Shown one piece after another: positions 1 through 13,346 of a DNA stretch of 64,000 bases. This DNA comes from Branchiostoma floridae (taxonomy: Eukaryota > Chordata > Leptocardii > Amphioxiformes > Branchiostomatidae): the NCBI RefSeq assembly GCF_000003815.2, contig NC_049997.1, positions 4,615,893 through 4,679,892 on the forward strand, given 5' to 3'. Both the position numbers and the translations under genes were made by a program. Under the pieces are notes generated by a model. It ran no database searches, was not told the DNA's origin, and saw nothing but the letters and a program-made list of their open reading frames with translations. The stretch's first letter is position 1; every line of letters starts with the position of its first letter.

Positions 1-3000
1 TACTGCTAAATCAAACACTGTTCTGCTGATTCTGCAATACGACAGCACAAGACTCAGCGCAATAGAAAGTAGCAGGTGTTTTCATGAGAACATCGTAACG
101 TATCAAATGCACATGTAAAGTAAGATTACAATACGGCGGGCATTGGAAAAAGTACAATAAACACAAGTACATGTGCATCAAATTAAAAAAAAATTTGCAA
201 ATTTAAAATAACTCAAGATTACTCGCCTTATATTATTTGGTAACGTTGATAATATCTGGTGTAATGATTAGGACGACGTTGCGTCATTCTTTGCGTTTGG
301 GGTTCCCATCGGACGGTCAAAGTTCAGGGATGGTTTCGTCACATGATGTTTTTGCACCAGGTGTTCACAGGTACAGCAGGTACGACTTTGGACCAGGTAT
401 ATTGACACTGACAGCCATGTTTGCACGTACAGGCACAGAGACGACGAGTCCTGGCACAAACTGGAGAACTTTTCCGTGGTTACTGAACATTACGGTCATG
501 TGAGAAGGCTCTTTTGCGCTCTTGCCCGGTGAAGTGTCACTGAGTTGAGTCCACGATCTTTTAAGGTAAGTTTATATTTGAACACAACGTTGCTCTTTGT
601 TTACCATGTCACCCTTTGTCACATATGTAGTGTGATTGGTTTGCGACCACGGATTGAGGATATTCTATTATCTCATCCGTCTAATTGCAACAGAAAAGTT
701 CATGTCGTTTAATGTAAAATTCATTGTCCTGTGATATTCTACTGAAGACAGTGCGCCAAAGATCGCATGAAGTTTGTGATAGCGCCATGGGCAGGTTTGG
801 ACCTATATGTCGGCTGATACAGGGTTCAGTAACCTTTGTTATACTGTAAGTCATATGACAGACATAGTAGAAGTAAATGTCATGCATGATGTAATGTAGC
901 GTCTATTTTGCATTTAATTTTACGTTTCAAATCTATGATGGAAAGAAATCTCATTTTTTTTCTTCTTGTTCTTCAGAATTTCTATCTGTACAAGGAGCTT
1001 TTATGACAACAACATTACATTATGCTATATGTCAGTCTTTGTTCAATGATATGATATAAGATGATATTACATCGAACTAAGTGACATCATGTAGTCTCAG
1101 GAATGATTTTACACGGTATATTTCATTTACTGAGGTTGAATTTTACGTATTGCATATCTCTAATGTGATGTTCGAACTCTCATTTTCTACCAGGCCCCAT
1201 TTGAACATTATTGACCCCTTATTTCTTTTGTCACCTCCTTTATTCCTTTATTCAGATACCCTTTAGCCCTATTTAGGGCTAGTCTACCAGGGTTTGAATG
1301 AAACAATGAAACGTACATATACAAACGCAAATATATACACAAACATACATGTATATGTGTATATATACAAACAGATAATAATAGATACACAATCATAAAA
1401 AAAAAACTATTGGTTCAGCGTGCAAAATACCCACTTGCACACTTGCACATTGCAACCACTTTTTGCTTGGTGCAACTTACTTCTGAACTTAGGTTGCAAC
1501 CTTAGATTCTGAGCCTCAGAACTTGATTTTGTTGTCAATTTACTTGGAAGAAATAAATGAACCAAGGCAACTCCATTTCATATTAGCCAAATATGTATGT
1601 ATTGTACCTTTTTTCCCCTAGAAATTAGTGAATTGTAGGTGGTGCAACTTGAAATTCAGTTGTGCAACCTTGTTTTTGCCCCAGGTTGCAACCTGGCTCA
1701 GAAAAGTATTTTGTACACTGTGGTTTGAGAAGACATGGTGAGATGTTGGGCAGGGTTTTGATGTGTGGTGGTAAGGTCAATATTCCATAGACTGATGGCA
1801 CGGTAGAGAAAAGTTCACTTTTTTTAGTTTGTCTTTGGCTTAGGTAGCTTAAAACTGAAGGAGTTGGATAATCTAGTTGAATATGTGTGGGTAGAATGGA
1901 CAGAAACAATGGAACTGTAAATGTCATGGGGCTCCTTACTGACAAGTATTCTGAAAAACAAAAATTAGTCAATGTGCTGATGGCGAATCTTTCTCTTTTA
2001 ATACCATGGGCCAACCCAAGCCTGAATGCATTTGGTTAACAGGTGTTTCTAGTTGGCATTTAAGCAACAATCTACAGGCTCTGTTCTGTACTACCTGGAG
2101 CCTACTAGAAAGTAGAAGACAGTTTGCTAAAACTGGTAGACTGAGTACTGTGCTACTGATAATACAAGTGCGCATAAAACAACCGTACAGACTTCATAAG
2201 GCATGGCCCATTCGTGCCTTCTCACAAGGGACAATTACTGCATAGTTTTCTTTCTCATTATGAATTGTCAGTCCCACTCTGGTACAGTAGATATTATACA
2301 TATTGTCATGGTGGATTAAGCCTTACAAGAATAGTATCAAAGTTATCACCCCTCTCCTGCAAAAATTCACTGTTTGTCTGTTTGTAATTAAACCTTTTGT
2401 CCAGGTAAATATTCTCATTTTGAACCATCTGCCAGTACTTTGATTGTAATTTAATCTGAACTCATTACAGATAATATTATCTGTCCACATCTGAATTACT
2501 GCCCTACAGCACTTCATGCCTCATTGAGTCTTAAATCTCTGACAATTACTTACTAAAAGAGTTTCAATCCAAAGATGTTAGACTGTTTGCTAACCTGGGG
2601 CTTTTTTCATGCATTACTAATGATTGGACCCAAAAGTCAAAATATGTGCTTTTATCAAGTGTGTGATTCTTTATATTGGTTACAACTTCAGAGTCTGTTT
2701 TTCCAAGGATGTTATAATTTGAATGTCCTTGGTTTTTCACAGACTATATAAACAGACTACTGTAGCCGCACGACACCAATTGTTTGGAGGAGAAACTGAA
2801 ATTTGAAAGACAATAGGATTGACACAACACAAAGGCATTATCCCCTTGTCCTCAGATGACAAGGCATGTGACCAGTCACATGTTGAGGGATTCCCAGGAA
2901 TGTAGTCTGTCTAGTTGGAAAGACTGTTGCACTTTCAAAACAGGGGTGTTCTGTATTTTCTTGTGGATATGTGTCTCAATCAACCACACTTTCTTGTATG

Positions 3001-4972
3001 TTTTGGCATTGTTTGCAAAATATAATCCTTTCTAAGTTATAGATATATAACATTATTGCTTTATATAAATGTAAATCGACAAATTTTGTGAAAAGAAATT
3101 CTGATTCATGAAGACTAGACATCCCTGTCTATGAAAATGGATTCAACCAACTGATCTGTCTTGAATGCTCCCTTGGACATCTGACACTTCAGAAGGTGGT
3201 GCCTTGCAGTTTGGTTGGGTTTTGATATAACGTCCTTGGTTTATCACAGGTTTCTATGGAAAGATTTTATCAGTGGGGTATAATTCTGCAAGAACACCTG
3301 AAACCCAGAGTTATTGACAATTCTGATAGTTTCTCGGATTTGTCTTTGATGCCGTCACTATGGATTTCTTAAAAAGGTATGTTTTCTGAGAGAAAGTTAA
3401 TGTTAATTTTTGGGAAAGGTACTAATCTATGTGGCATTGGGACAAAATTGTCTGTTTTTGTCATTGCTGACAATTAATTTGCATGGAGAGTTGAGAAAAG
3501 TAGAATTGCATGAGAATGACTTGAAGTTTAACCCGGTGAGGGTTTTAATATTGGTGGAATGTGTGTTAAATTTCTTTATAGATTATGGAATGAATAGAAG
3601 TTTAGTATCCAGGATTTCATTATACTGCTGCTGGTGTCTTTGTCACAGTGATCAGCAATTGGCTAAACATCCACACACAGCATTGAATAATGAAATTTGT
3701 TATTTGATGAGTAAACTCAGATTTGTGTCTGTCATTCTGGCATGATTATTGATAATGACAGCATTTTTGCAGTTTTGTCTGACTGTTTGATCTGCATATT
3801 TAATGTGTAGCTAATTAGGTTGAAGAAATTGACAAGGGTACGAATGCTTTAGCGCAGAAAAATGCCAGAGTTGGGAAACTGAGAGTCCTGCAATGTTAAA
3901 ATACAGAACTAAGGACTGATGCATATCACTGTCCTTTGTGATGTTCTCTTTTAACATGACTTTTTTCTGTAACTAGCAAACAATATTTCTTAAATGGTGT
4001 AAGAATAATGCAACCCAGGTGTCTCACCTACATTTCAGGTATTTCTAAGTCACAAGACTTCCATGTGATGACATGGATAACAATAGCTGTCCCAACTGCC
4101 TTGAGGCAATTCCTACTCAGTGGGGGTTTCCCGGAGAAATCTTTTAACACTCTTATTTGTAACATAGACTGAATTGAGATTTGAACAAACATGAAGGATG
4201 TGAGAATCAATTAGGCGACATTGATTTGATTATATGGGAACCCCAAAACTGATGTGAGCATGGGAATAAAAAAATGTTTGGCCCAGAGAAACTAACTTCA
4301 TTTTGAAATCTATCTTAAAAGTGGTCAGGAAGGTTGAACAAGTGCCTAACAAACAGAGTATGGTATACCAAACAATAGATTATTTCTGTTCTTTCACATT
4401 TGTTCTTTGACCTGGGAATTGATGTTGGCATTCTATGACATTAGCATACATTTCCAATGTATTTTTTGCAATCTGTTTGTACCTCACCAATCCATATCTT
4501 TCAAATTTCAAGACATATATATTTGCTCATTTTGCTTTGTATGATTTGGAGCGTGGTTCAAAACTTTTTTTCTTTTTGGAAACGGACGAAAATTGATGAG
4601 CGTACGAATGTTCTCAATATAATAAAATCAATATGGTTACAGTGTTCGAAATACCCATCTGCAATTTGCAGAAGGAATTTTAAGATTGCAGAGGAAAAAT
4701 TAAACAATCCAAATTTTGCAGAATGAAAAAAATCAGGATTGGGATTCAATGCTTCTTAATATGTTAGCAAACTTAAGTGGCATTCTCACCCCTACAAGAC
4801 AACATTTAGCTCCTGTATGTTGTCTTGACTTTGTCTTGCATTTGTTTCCTATTTGACTGTTATCTAAAATTTTTCACCTCTTGCATATCAATTCATAGTT
4901 AGGGTATGAAACCTGTTCTTATAAGAACATGTTGTCTGATATGTTACAGAACCTGTTACTGTCCTATTGGTG
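1..4972. other. Upstream non-coding region, no recognised gene
   Basis: I see no exon with family similarity on either strand. The stretch is AT-rich. It includes a CA/TA-rich segment near 1315-1380, a dispersed repeat (1410-1720, listed separately) and unassigned sequence. It probably contains the promoter and 5' UTR exon(s) of the OCA2-like gene. A candidate 5' splice donor (AAG|GTAAGT) lies near 566, and the acceptor just before the first coding exon (…ttacag at 4945-4950) shows that at least one non-coding exon should lie upstream. Its exact place cannot be fixed from sequence alone. Confidence 0.5.
1410..1720 (+). repeat. Dispersed repeat with TTGCAAC motifs (copy 1)
   Basis: A segment of about 300 bp rich in 'gttgcaac' and 'cttgcaca' words. 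It recurs in reverse orientation at about 31325-31640, including the same central part (a 'gtcaatttacttggaagaaa' stretch). It is an interspersed repeat; the class is unknown. It carries no meaningful ORF. Confidence 0.6.
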
Positions 4973-7900
4973 ATGAGCGGAGGTGTGATCGCCATGAATC
5001 CTGTCACCTACGGAACGTATCAAAGTCTTGAAGACACGGCCGGGGACAGGAGAAGACGTGCACATTTTGTACCGAACCGATCGCAGACGCCGTCGATTCC
5101 CGAGGAGAATACTGCGGACAAAGAGGACAGAGAGGTTGAATCTGCTTTTGATAACAATACTGACAATATGGAGAGAAGTCCACTGCTGACGAGAGAGCCT
5201 TGCCCAAGTGATCAAAATGCGAACAAAAGAACCCAAAGAGATGAACAAGTGGCAGTTAGGCCGAGGCTTACCAGACCACAATCTGCACCAAATGGGTATG
5301 TTTTTATATCTTACTAGTACTAAAATTATGCTCTTGATTTTCATTTGTAGTATATATTATGATATGCATAACTGCCATTGTCTTTTCTACTGTTCATTTT
5401 GAAGAATACTGGAGCAATTGTATCACAATTGCATTTTTCTTTGGCTTAGGCCACACCAATTTAATTTGTTAGTTCATGGATTTTCAAAAAATAAAGAAAA
5501 TATGCTTAACTGGAAAAACATACTAAAAACAAAGCCTGTGGACCTGGTGCATGCCTTGGTACACTCAGGTGTATGGAGTCAAGTAGAAATGTTCATATTC
5601 AAGTTTTCCTCCCTGCCCGTTGCACTTATGATGTTCACTTGCTATATTTTCACTTTAAAAAAATCTGTGAACCAACAACTTAAATTGGTGGGGCCTCAGG
5701 AATTTCAAGAAAATTAGAAAAAGTTCGTGAAGTTTGAACTCTGTCTTTTGACAATTTGCCTCTCTACCTTATGACTACGTAGTGTACTATCAGGAGCCCT
5801 GTACAGCTACAGCAATATGCAAGCTCTGGACGCAGACTTGGAGGCACGGCTGGACGGGCGGGGGCGCAGTGCTAGTGCCTTGTCTTTAACATCCCAGATG
5901 GAACTTCACACCAGTGATGACCATTGGTTCACAGTATCCAAGGGTACAAGGTTAGATATGCTTTGATGTTTTAATTGTACATTATGTTACATTGTGTAAT
6001 ATTGTCATCATTTAAAAAATCTGATAGTCATTCAAAGGATTTTAGGTTTAAACATTAATGCTAATATTTTGTATCAGTGTTTTTAAATCAAACAAAATAA
6101 CAGTTGATAACTCTTGATAAATGGATATTCTTTATATGGGTATGTCTTATTTCTTGCTCTTTTAAGGGAATTTTCTTTCCTAATAATGATAATTTTTTTT
6201 ATCTTTTATGTATTCAGGAAGTTATTCAGACAGATGAAGATAGGAGTCCTGTTCCTTATGGTCATAGCCTTCTCAGTAAGTCTGTTGTTAGTAACCTTAA
6301 AATACCATTGTCTGCAAATCCTATACAATGTAGATGCTTCCATGCTGCAAAAAACGTATTGTGGAATACTATCATCAGTATGATTAATTACCATATTGTC
6401 TATCACATGGTAAGAAATAATTTTGATATGTTAACATTTGTACAGGACCTCGTGTGCATATTTCAATGAATATGAAATGTTTTTTTTCCTCAGATAATGT
6501 TTGGCAGTATCCCAGAAGGCAATCAGCATCCCGAGACCATTGCTGTTTCTAGGTCACAACCATTCCGTATCCTTCACATTCCTGTATTGATATAGAAACA
6601 GCTGTATATGGTAGTCTATCAGAACTACTATATTTCAGTGATAATTTTTCTCATTCCTTTTGAATGTGTTAATAATTGCTTTATCAAAATTATTTTATTC
6701 AGTTACAATGAAATGGAAAAATATTTGTAACACCCTTATTAAAAAAGTTGCTAATCTGACATGTTTATGCCCTGTGTGCTGCGCCCGGATATAACTGGGA
6801 TAGGACATTTCCCGACCTAACAGCATTGTGTGCGAGTAGCACGGGAAACCCGGAAGTTAGGGGTGGCGGCCTTGTTCGGGGGTTCCTTTTCGGAGGTCAC
6901 TGGTCAAACCCTGGTACTAAGTAGCATTTTATTGGGCAGAAACTTGAGGGTTAAACTTTTTTACCAGTTTTCATGCTAGTCTGTGTGGTATAACCCTTAA
7001 CATCCATTTCAGATGAAAATATAGATGTTGACATGTTGTCCGGTGTGGTAAAACTAGGTGTGGACGGACCGTTCGACCTGCTGACCAGTATGGATGCCAC
7101 TTCCACCAACTCCATCAACGTGACCTTACGATGCAACGTGACAGGAAATGCGACATTAAAAGTATGGATTCTTGTTTATATTTCTTCTTTCTTACTTAGA
7201 CATTTCTCATGTCTATACATCATTTCTTTGAAATCAGATTTACTAAATTAATAACAAGATATTTCAAAGTCTGCGCTCCAGGGTTGTCTCCTGTCTTTCT
7301 GTCTCATTGTTTTGGAGTCCATGTTGTAAATTTTGGTGTTATTTAAATCACTTACAAAAATACATTGTCATTCATTTCACATCCTGAAGTTTAGATTTTT
7401 TGGAAAGATGGTTCGAAATCTTTGTCCGTCTTCTATCCTATGACAGGTCCTGGAGACAGCTTTGTTACACACTTCCTGAGTTACATGTACATCTTCAGAT
7501 TTTACTTTTTGCTTACTGTAAACTGTTGTATAATGCCTTTATCTAACTTGTCATTCATTTCTTTCTACTTACAGATCTTGGCCAACTATACCCTTGTTGT
7601 GAAGCACCCTACCAACATCCCAACATCAGACTGGGTTGGACATACAGAGAAGGTGCAGGTTGAGAGAAAGTAAGGCTGGTTTATAACTGTGTAGTTAGGA
7701 TTGTAGTTGTACTGTCTTCAATGTTTTGCCGTCAATGCTTTATGTTATTCTACCACAAGATGATTTAAATCACTTTTCCAATATTCTAAATGTTCATTTG
7801 ACTAAACTGAAAGAATGACTTTATTTATTTGGAGAAGCCACAAAGACATATCACAACTTTCCCATGTTCATAGATGGACAGAAAACTAATTTCCTCTTCA

Positions 7901-10900
7901 AATCAAAGAACCCACAAATTGTAGAAAAAAAAAAAGTGGAGCTCTTCGTCTTCCTTTGCTTCCAAAAAAGAAGTCAAACAGACCCGTTTAGAAATTTAAC
8001 ACTATTTGAGTAGCCTCTAGTACAATAAAGTTTACTACTGTTCATTGTCACATGTATGTCTTCCCTATTTTTACCATGTATTGCAATTAGCCCCGGGCAT
8101 GAACTTGCAAAAAATAATTCTAAGCCCTCAGAACTGAAGCATTCTTTCTTCGCCACCCAGGAATGAGGATGACTTGATAATGGTGGACATCACCACGGGC
8201 ATGAGCGAGGCCACAGCGCTCACCCTGTCGTACGTCGAGCTGCCGCCAGCTGTTGATTACAGCGTGCTGATCGCTGCCATCATCCTCGGATTTGTCTATG
8301 TCCTCATCACCTTTGATGTATGTTTGGTAGACACTGTTCTTGTGACATGTTACTTTGCTTAAGAGGTTTTGCTTGCATTTCTGGGCTTGGCTTGGCTGTG
8401 GTACTAGCATAGGTTTTTTGAAAAATTCTCACTAGTCCTGTAGCATTTGCTTTTATTTCATACACATTCACTTCTCTATACACGTGCAAATGCAGATACA
8501 CTGGAAGGTGATGGATGTTTCTTCATAATGCCTAAAGTAGAATTATAGATTTCAAAGGAGGCGACAAATCTTATGGTTCAATATGCTAAGTTTTCCTTGT
8601 TAACAAAATTCCTGCAAGTTGACTTAGCCCATGCTACCCCCAAGAGGTAATGGTTTCACCTGTTTCTATGGTTACAGCTGGTGCATAGGACGATAGCCGC
8701 CATCATTGGCGCCCTTGCCGCCCTGGCCGCACTTGCCATGCTGAACGAGAGACCCACCCTGGAACACATCATGGGATGGATCGACTTTGAAACACTCTCA
8801 CTCCTATTTGGAATGGTGGGTAGCTGGAAACCCTTTTGGCATTAGGCAATTCTGTATGATTCTACTATGAATAGCAATTATTTTCTTATTATCATGGTGT
8901 AGTTTGGGACAAAGGAAATATTTAAGTCTGATAGAAATCACTAGTGACGATCTGACACGTTATGATTTCATGGGTTGCTTTTGTCTGTTACAGATGATAC
9001 TGGTGGCAATTTTCATGGAGACAGGATTCTTTGACTATGTGGCAATCAAGGTAAGATCGGTCTGTTATGGATAAAAAATGTTATCCCTAGGTTGTAAGGC
9101 CCATTTTCAAATTCTTCTTTCATCTTTATGTATCAACTGTCCTCAGTCCTCATTCTTTCACTGTTTCCTTGGTCAACAAGTAGTTGTGTTATGTTCTTGG
9201 CACAGTGGCTATCCCTGTCCTTGGTGCTGAATTTGATATCTGTTAGAACTGTTGTTAACTAGGAGACTGTAGATAAATGTTATATGTACTGTACCATAGT
9301 GAATTGAATCAGATGTATTATGTGTTTTGTATTGTTTTGCCATGTTCCAGTGTTATAAGTTGTCGCGAGGCCGGGTCTGGGTGCTCATTTTCATCCTGTG
9401 CCTGCTGGCTGGGGTGGTGTCGGCATTCCTGGACAATGTCACCACTATTCTTCTCATGGTGCCAGTCACTATAAGGTAGGAGCATTGTAATCTGATTTGG
9501 GAAAGTTTGTAATTGTAGACTGTCTCTTGATTTTTTGTTAGAGGGTTGTCGTAGTCATATAATGCTAGTTCACCTGTATCCAGGGGATAACCTATATCCG
9601 TTATTTTCAAAACATGGTACTATGTAGGGATATCAAGTCGAAGGATGGTGGTATCAAATAGTTTCAAGATATTGCAGTCTGAAACCAACATCTGTCGACT
9701 TGATATGAGTAAATGCCCCAATTTTTAACAATGAATATAGGTTACCCTGTGGATATGGTGAACTTGTGTTACATGCAGCATATATTTCAAGATAAGTTTG
9801 CTCTTATTTCATATTTAACATTGTTACAGTCAAATATGCTATGAAGTTTGTAACAAATTTGGTCAGGAAATTTTGAATGAGAGCCAAACTAAACAATGTA
9901 GCAGCATTGTGCTAAGCATATCAAACTTCTTCCTTTCAGGTTATGTGAGGTCATGAACCTTGACCCCAAGTATGTCCTGATTGCCATTGTCATGTTCTCC
10001 AATATCGGCGGGACCAGCACGGCTGTTGGGGATCCTCCCAACGTTATCATCATCTCCAATGCTAGATTCCAGGCTGAGGTAGGTTTTAATAGTAGATGTG
10101 TGGTGTTCTCATATTGCCAATATGTGGTCAGCTAAGATTACGCTTAGAAATCAGGTTACCAATGTCCGAGCAAGTAGTTAGAGCGACCTTCCGAGAGAGC
10201 CCGCTAACATTGACTTCCATTGTACCATGTGGTTCTACGTGTCCAAGTGCATATTAGAAGGTACATCTTGTTACAAATTAGAATATTGTTCTCTCCGCCC
10301 GTGGGCACATAATGTCCCTGCATGCGTCCAACCTAAAATCAGTTTTTTTAGGCTAATCATTCAAATGTATACTATTAGTTAATAGATCCATTCAAAATGC
10401 TAGCAGTCTTGTAGTGCTGTTACTAGTATATCTGATTAACACATTTAAAAAAAAATATATCATTAACATCTACATTTTGTTATTGATATAAAAGGCTGAC
10501 TCAGGTTTTGTTAAAAACTGTTTTGTGTATTTTTGTCCCCAGGGAATCGACTTTGCCACATTCACGCTCCACTTGTTTCTGGGTATCATCCCTGTCTACA
10601 TTTTTGGTTTCATCCTTCTCAGAATCATTTACATGTGCAAACCACTCTTCAACAAGGAACACCCAGAAATTGTTGGTAAGTACTAAGGACACAGTATTAG
10701 ACTCCTAATTGTGGTTTCAAGATATCATACTCATAATCATATATTTGATATTCAACTTCAAAATTGGCAAAACTGTATACTTCATATCCAACTAAAATCT
10801 TGGGGAAATCTACATATTATTTAGTATTGGACTAAAACTTCAGGTAAACATATAGTGTAATGTATATTATATCATATTCAACTAGAAACTTAAGGAAATG

Positions 10901-11137
10901 AACACGTATTTGATGTTCAACTAAAACTCAGAAAAATATACAATTTTGATATTTCAGATTTCTTGTGACAGTAATTTTCTCTGTTTCAGAACTCAAACAT
11001 GAGATCAAGATTTGGAGACAGACTGCCCAGAGAGTGACTCCAGCAAGTCGTGAGGAGAACACAGTGAAGGCACTCCTCACACAGAAGGTCCTCACACTGG
11101 AGAACACACTCAAGAAGAAACTCTACAACCTCAATAG
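4973..11137 (+). CDS. OCA2: OCA2-like P protein (melanosomal permease), 3' half missing
   Basis: Polytopic transporter of the ArsB/NhaD-SLC13-like superfamily. In vertebrates P protein sits in melanosome membranes and controls their anion conductance and pH. Coding exons: 4973-5295, 5783-5950, 6218-6275, 6494-6566, 7013-7161, 7575-7669, 8161-8317, 8678-8815, 8994-9050, 9351-9475, 9940-10078, 10543-10675 and 10990-11137. All have GT/AG ends and matching phases, about 587 codons. I chose ATG 4973 ([10 protein letters not shown]); ATG 4994 is the alternative. The N-terminal 160 or so residues are cytosolic and polar with a 'SPLLT' motif, then TM1 (exon 6218-6275), an N-glycosylation-rich luminal loop, and TM segments to 10675. 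The human protein is about 838 residues, so the last third, including the second permease repeat, is absent. The frame is open at the last donor, so the gene is cut by the assembly or rearranged rather than terminated. The donor at 6566 (C|GTATCC) is the weakest boundary. Confidence 0.85.
6218..8317 (+). CDS. OCA2: OCA2-like: TM1 and luminal loop exons
   Basis: Exon 6218-6275 encodes a short basic stretch and a hydrophobic helix ([14 protein letters not shown]), read as TM1. Exons 6494-6566, 7013-7161, 7575-7669 and 8161-8317 encode the large loop between TM1 and TM2. It carries NxS/T sequons (NVT, NAT, NYT) that suit a luminal loop, as in the vertebrate P protein. The exon ending at 8317 closes with TM2 ([17 protein letters not shown]). 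The intron after 7669 contains a dispersed repeat ending in an AAUAAA-like 3' tail (7955-8145). Confidence 0.75.
7955..8145 (+). repeat. Dispersed repeat with polyadenylation-like tail
   Basis: Contains 'aagaagtcaaac', 'attgtcac', 'caattagccc' and 'gggcatgaacttgcaaa'. The same order of words occurs at about 29030-29180, 34800-34920 and 42310-42520, each ending in an A-rich '(a)aataaa/aaaa' tail. This looks like the 3' end of a retroposon family, possibly a non-LTR element. No coding part is seen. Confidence 0.55.
8678..10675 (+). CDS. OCA2: OCA2-like: first permease repeat with signature motif
   Basis: Five exons encode the core transmembrane helices. 8678-8815: an Ala-rich helix, then [13 protein letters not shown], the substrate-site region of the family. 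8994-9050: [12 protein letters not shown]. 9351-9475: a hydrophobic helix and '[18 protein letters not shown]', the DNxTT motif typical of ArsB/P-protein transporters. 9940-10078: '[17 protein letters not shown]', the family signature glycine/proline loop. 10543-10675: another membrane helix. Residue conservation in both signature loops argues for a functional protein over this part. Confidence 0.85.
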
Positions 11138-11146
11138 GTGAGCAGA

Positions 11147-11432
11147 ATGGTAGCACCCATTGGATTTGTTGTACATAATGGTAGCACCCATTGGGTTTGT
11201 TGTACATAATGGTAGCACCCATTGGATTTGTTGTACATAATGGTAGCACCCATTGGATTTGTTGTACATAATGGTAGCACCCTTTGGATTTGTCGTCCAT
11301 AATGGTAGCACCCTTTGGATTTGTTGTACATAATGGTAGCACCCAATGGATTTGTTGTACATAATGGTAGCACCCATTGGATTTGTTGTACATAATGGTA
11401 GCACCCTTTGGATTTGTCGTCCATAATGGTAG
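11147..11432 (+). repeat. 31-bp minisatellite
   Basis: About nine direct copies of a 31-bp unit built from 'tggtagcacccattgg' and 'atttgttgtacataa', with a few substitutions (ccctttgg, gtcgtccat). It starts about 10 bases after the last OCA2-like exon donor and runs almost to the first N gap. Reverse-strand open frames through it are artefacts of the repeat. Confidence 0.9.
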
Positions 11433-11456
11433 GCACATTCCCCCGGAACCAGTCTA

Positions 11457-11556
11457 NNNNNNNNNNNNNNNNNNNNNNNNNNNNNNNNNNNNNNNNNNNN
11501 NNNNNNNNNNNNNNNNNNNNNNNNNNNNNNNNNNNNNNNNNNNNNNNNNNNNNNNN
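11457..11556. other. Assembly gap (100 N)
   Basis: Exactly 100 N, a conventional placeholder, so the real distance is unknown. It follows a minisatellite and separates the truncated OCA2-like gene from the polycystin-like gene. The missing OCA2 C-terminal exons could lie in it, or the join could be wrong. Confidence 0.95.
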
Positions 11557-11761
11557 TCGAGGGAAGAGGAAAAGGACATAAAGTTGCACGCGAGCTTTTG
11601 CTCAGGTTTCCCTTGAATACCCTCCTAAATTCACCTCTCAGCATGATTTGCAATATCCAGGCTTTTCATTTGACATCATCGACGCCATGTTAGATTATAG
11701 AGTGTATCTGCAAATCACACACATGGGTAAGAATAAGATAGAGCAAGAGCAAGTCTTTTGT

Positions 11762-12706
11762 TACACGGAACAAATTCTTCACACATATATTAGAGTAGAC
11801 TGCCGCAATCCGAAAACCCATCCGGTCGTCACAGACTAAGACAGATTTAAAAATGGCCGATTTTACGAAGATTTTTCAATAGATATATATTGATGTGGCC
11901 GCCCATTGGAAAAGTACCTACGAGCGTCATGGACAGGTTCCCATTCAACGTGGCCGCGTTGGACAGGTGGATTAGTCTTGGAAAGGTCGCTAAATATTTG
12001 CGTTTAGTTTCGGAACCAGGAAAAAGTGACCGTTTGGGCCAGACTGAAATATTCATCGAGCTAATTTTCTTGGGGTTGACCGTTGACGTCTTCATTTGAG
12101 CCAGTGAAACGCAAATTTACCTACAACTACTATAAAAACGGTGTTCCTTGACTCACGACACAGGTACATTGTAGTTTCATGTATCGCTGTTCGAACTGTC
12201 AATACTCTTGCTGGTTCATCTTACAGCATTGGTTCAGAAATCTTTTTCTGACATCATGTTTGAAGCAGGATATAGGATAAGTCTTTTTACACAACAAGCT
12301 GGTACTTACATTGCTTACTTTTCGACGTCTCTCAAACACCTATGTCAGAGCTTCGAACTGGAGTTCTGCTTCTCACCGCTATATGTGTCGATTCAAATGA
12401 CCATTCCTCCCGGAGGAATTGTGAAAAGGCTTGACATGCCAAGACGGCAATGTTTCCAATGTAACGCCTGGTCCTTTGCTATAACTACATCAGAAAACCT
12501 TATTCGGTGGTAGCAAAGTACCAGACGTAATCACACCATATACACCTCGGGGCGGGTCATTTACCCTTAATTATTACATAGATTATAACCAAAGCTACCG
12601 CGAAAAACGTGCATCTTCGCGCAACTGAGTGCAGACAGCATACCAAACAAGACAAGAGATACATAGAAAAAACTGCTATGATTGAATGTTGTCATTAATT
12701 ATGCAA
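11762..12706 (+). repeat. About 0.94-kb dispersed repeat, copy 1
   Basis: Nearly identical to 17096-18028. It begins with 'tacacggaacaaattcttc' and ends at 'gtcattaattatgcaa'. The copies differ by small indels, for example 'gtggattagtcttgg' here against 'gtggaagtcttgg' in copy 2, and about 13 bases around 12398-12410 absent from copy 2. A third, shorter relative of its 3' part ('caccatatacacctc') lies near 45820-45890. No protein family is recognised in it; the small open frames are broken differently in the two copies. Confidence 0.85.
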
Positions 12707-13346
12707 TTTTGTATGCTCATGCAGGTTTATGTTTTATGCATTTACTGACAGAAAAGGAAGGAACATCAGAGGATGTATAAATGTACATAGCGGCAGTTAA
12801 TTGTGCCGTGTTTCTTCCTACCGGTATTTTTTACCCCCTCCCAACCACGCGCCCGTTCGCCGTGTAATTCCGCGGCGTGTTACAATTACAATATTACGCT
12901 TTTAGCAGGACAAGAGTGGCAGAAAAGTTACACAGAAGAAGTGGCAAGGGTAACCTATAACAGCAACATGTAACTGGAGAAAATGATGCGTTGACAATTT
13001 GTCAAATCAGTATGGCTAGAGAAATCGTCGTAAACGTACCGGTATTATGATAATAGATGTTATATGTCAAGCTGCGCAAGTAAGTGTTATCTTGCAAAGT
13101 TGGTTTATGGTAATACTATGTACCTGCAAAAATTCAGTTCCAACTCATTATATCAACTGTCATTGACGTGTACCTAACTTATATGATTGTTGTACTTTCA
13201 ATGTCTGTAATTGTGATTTTAAGACAAATCATTGGACAACTTTAAATGTTTTTAGAATTAATTTGTAACGATTGTTAATTAACAATGTTTTACTGGTGAA
13301 CTTGCCTACAAAGTGTTGCTTTTCAACTTGAGTCATCAATGTAGAA
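12707..13346. other. Region upstream of the polycystin-like gene, no feature recognised
   Basis: Unique-looking sequence with a short GC-rich patch (12835-12885). It may hold the 5' UTR or promoter of the downstream gene. I see no convincing exon. Confidence 0.4.

Noticed and set aside
10986-11653. Minus-strand frames of 150-176 codons with repeated 'CYHYVQQI' blocks
   Set aside because: Produced by the 31-bp minisatellite and partly by translating N. Antisense to a well-supported OCA2-like exon.
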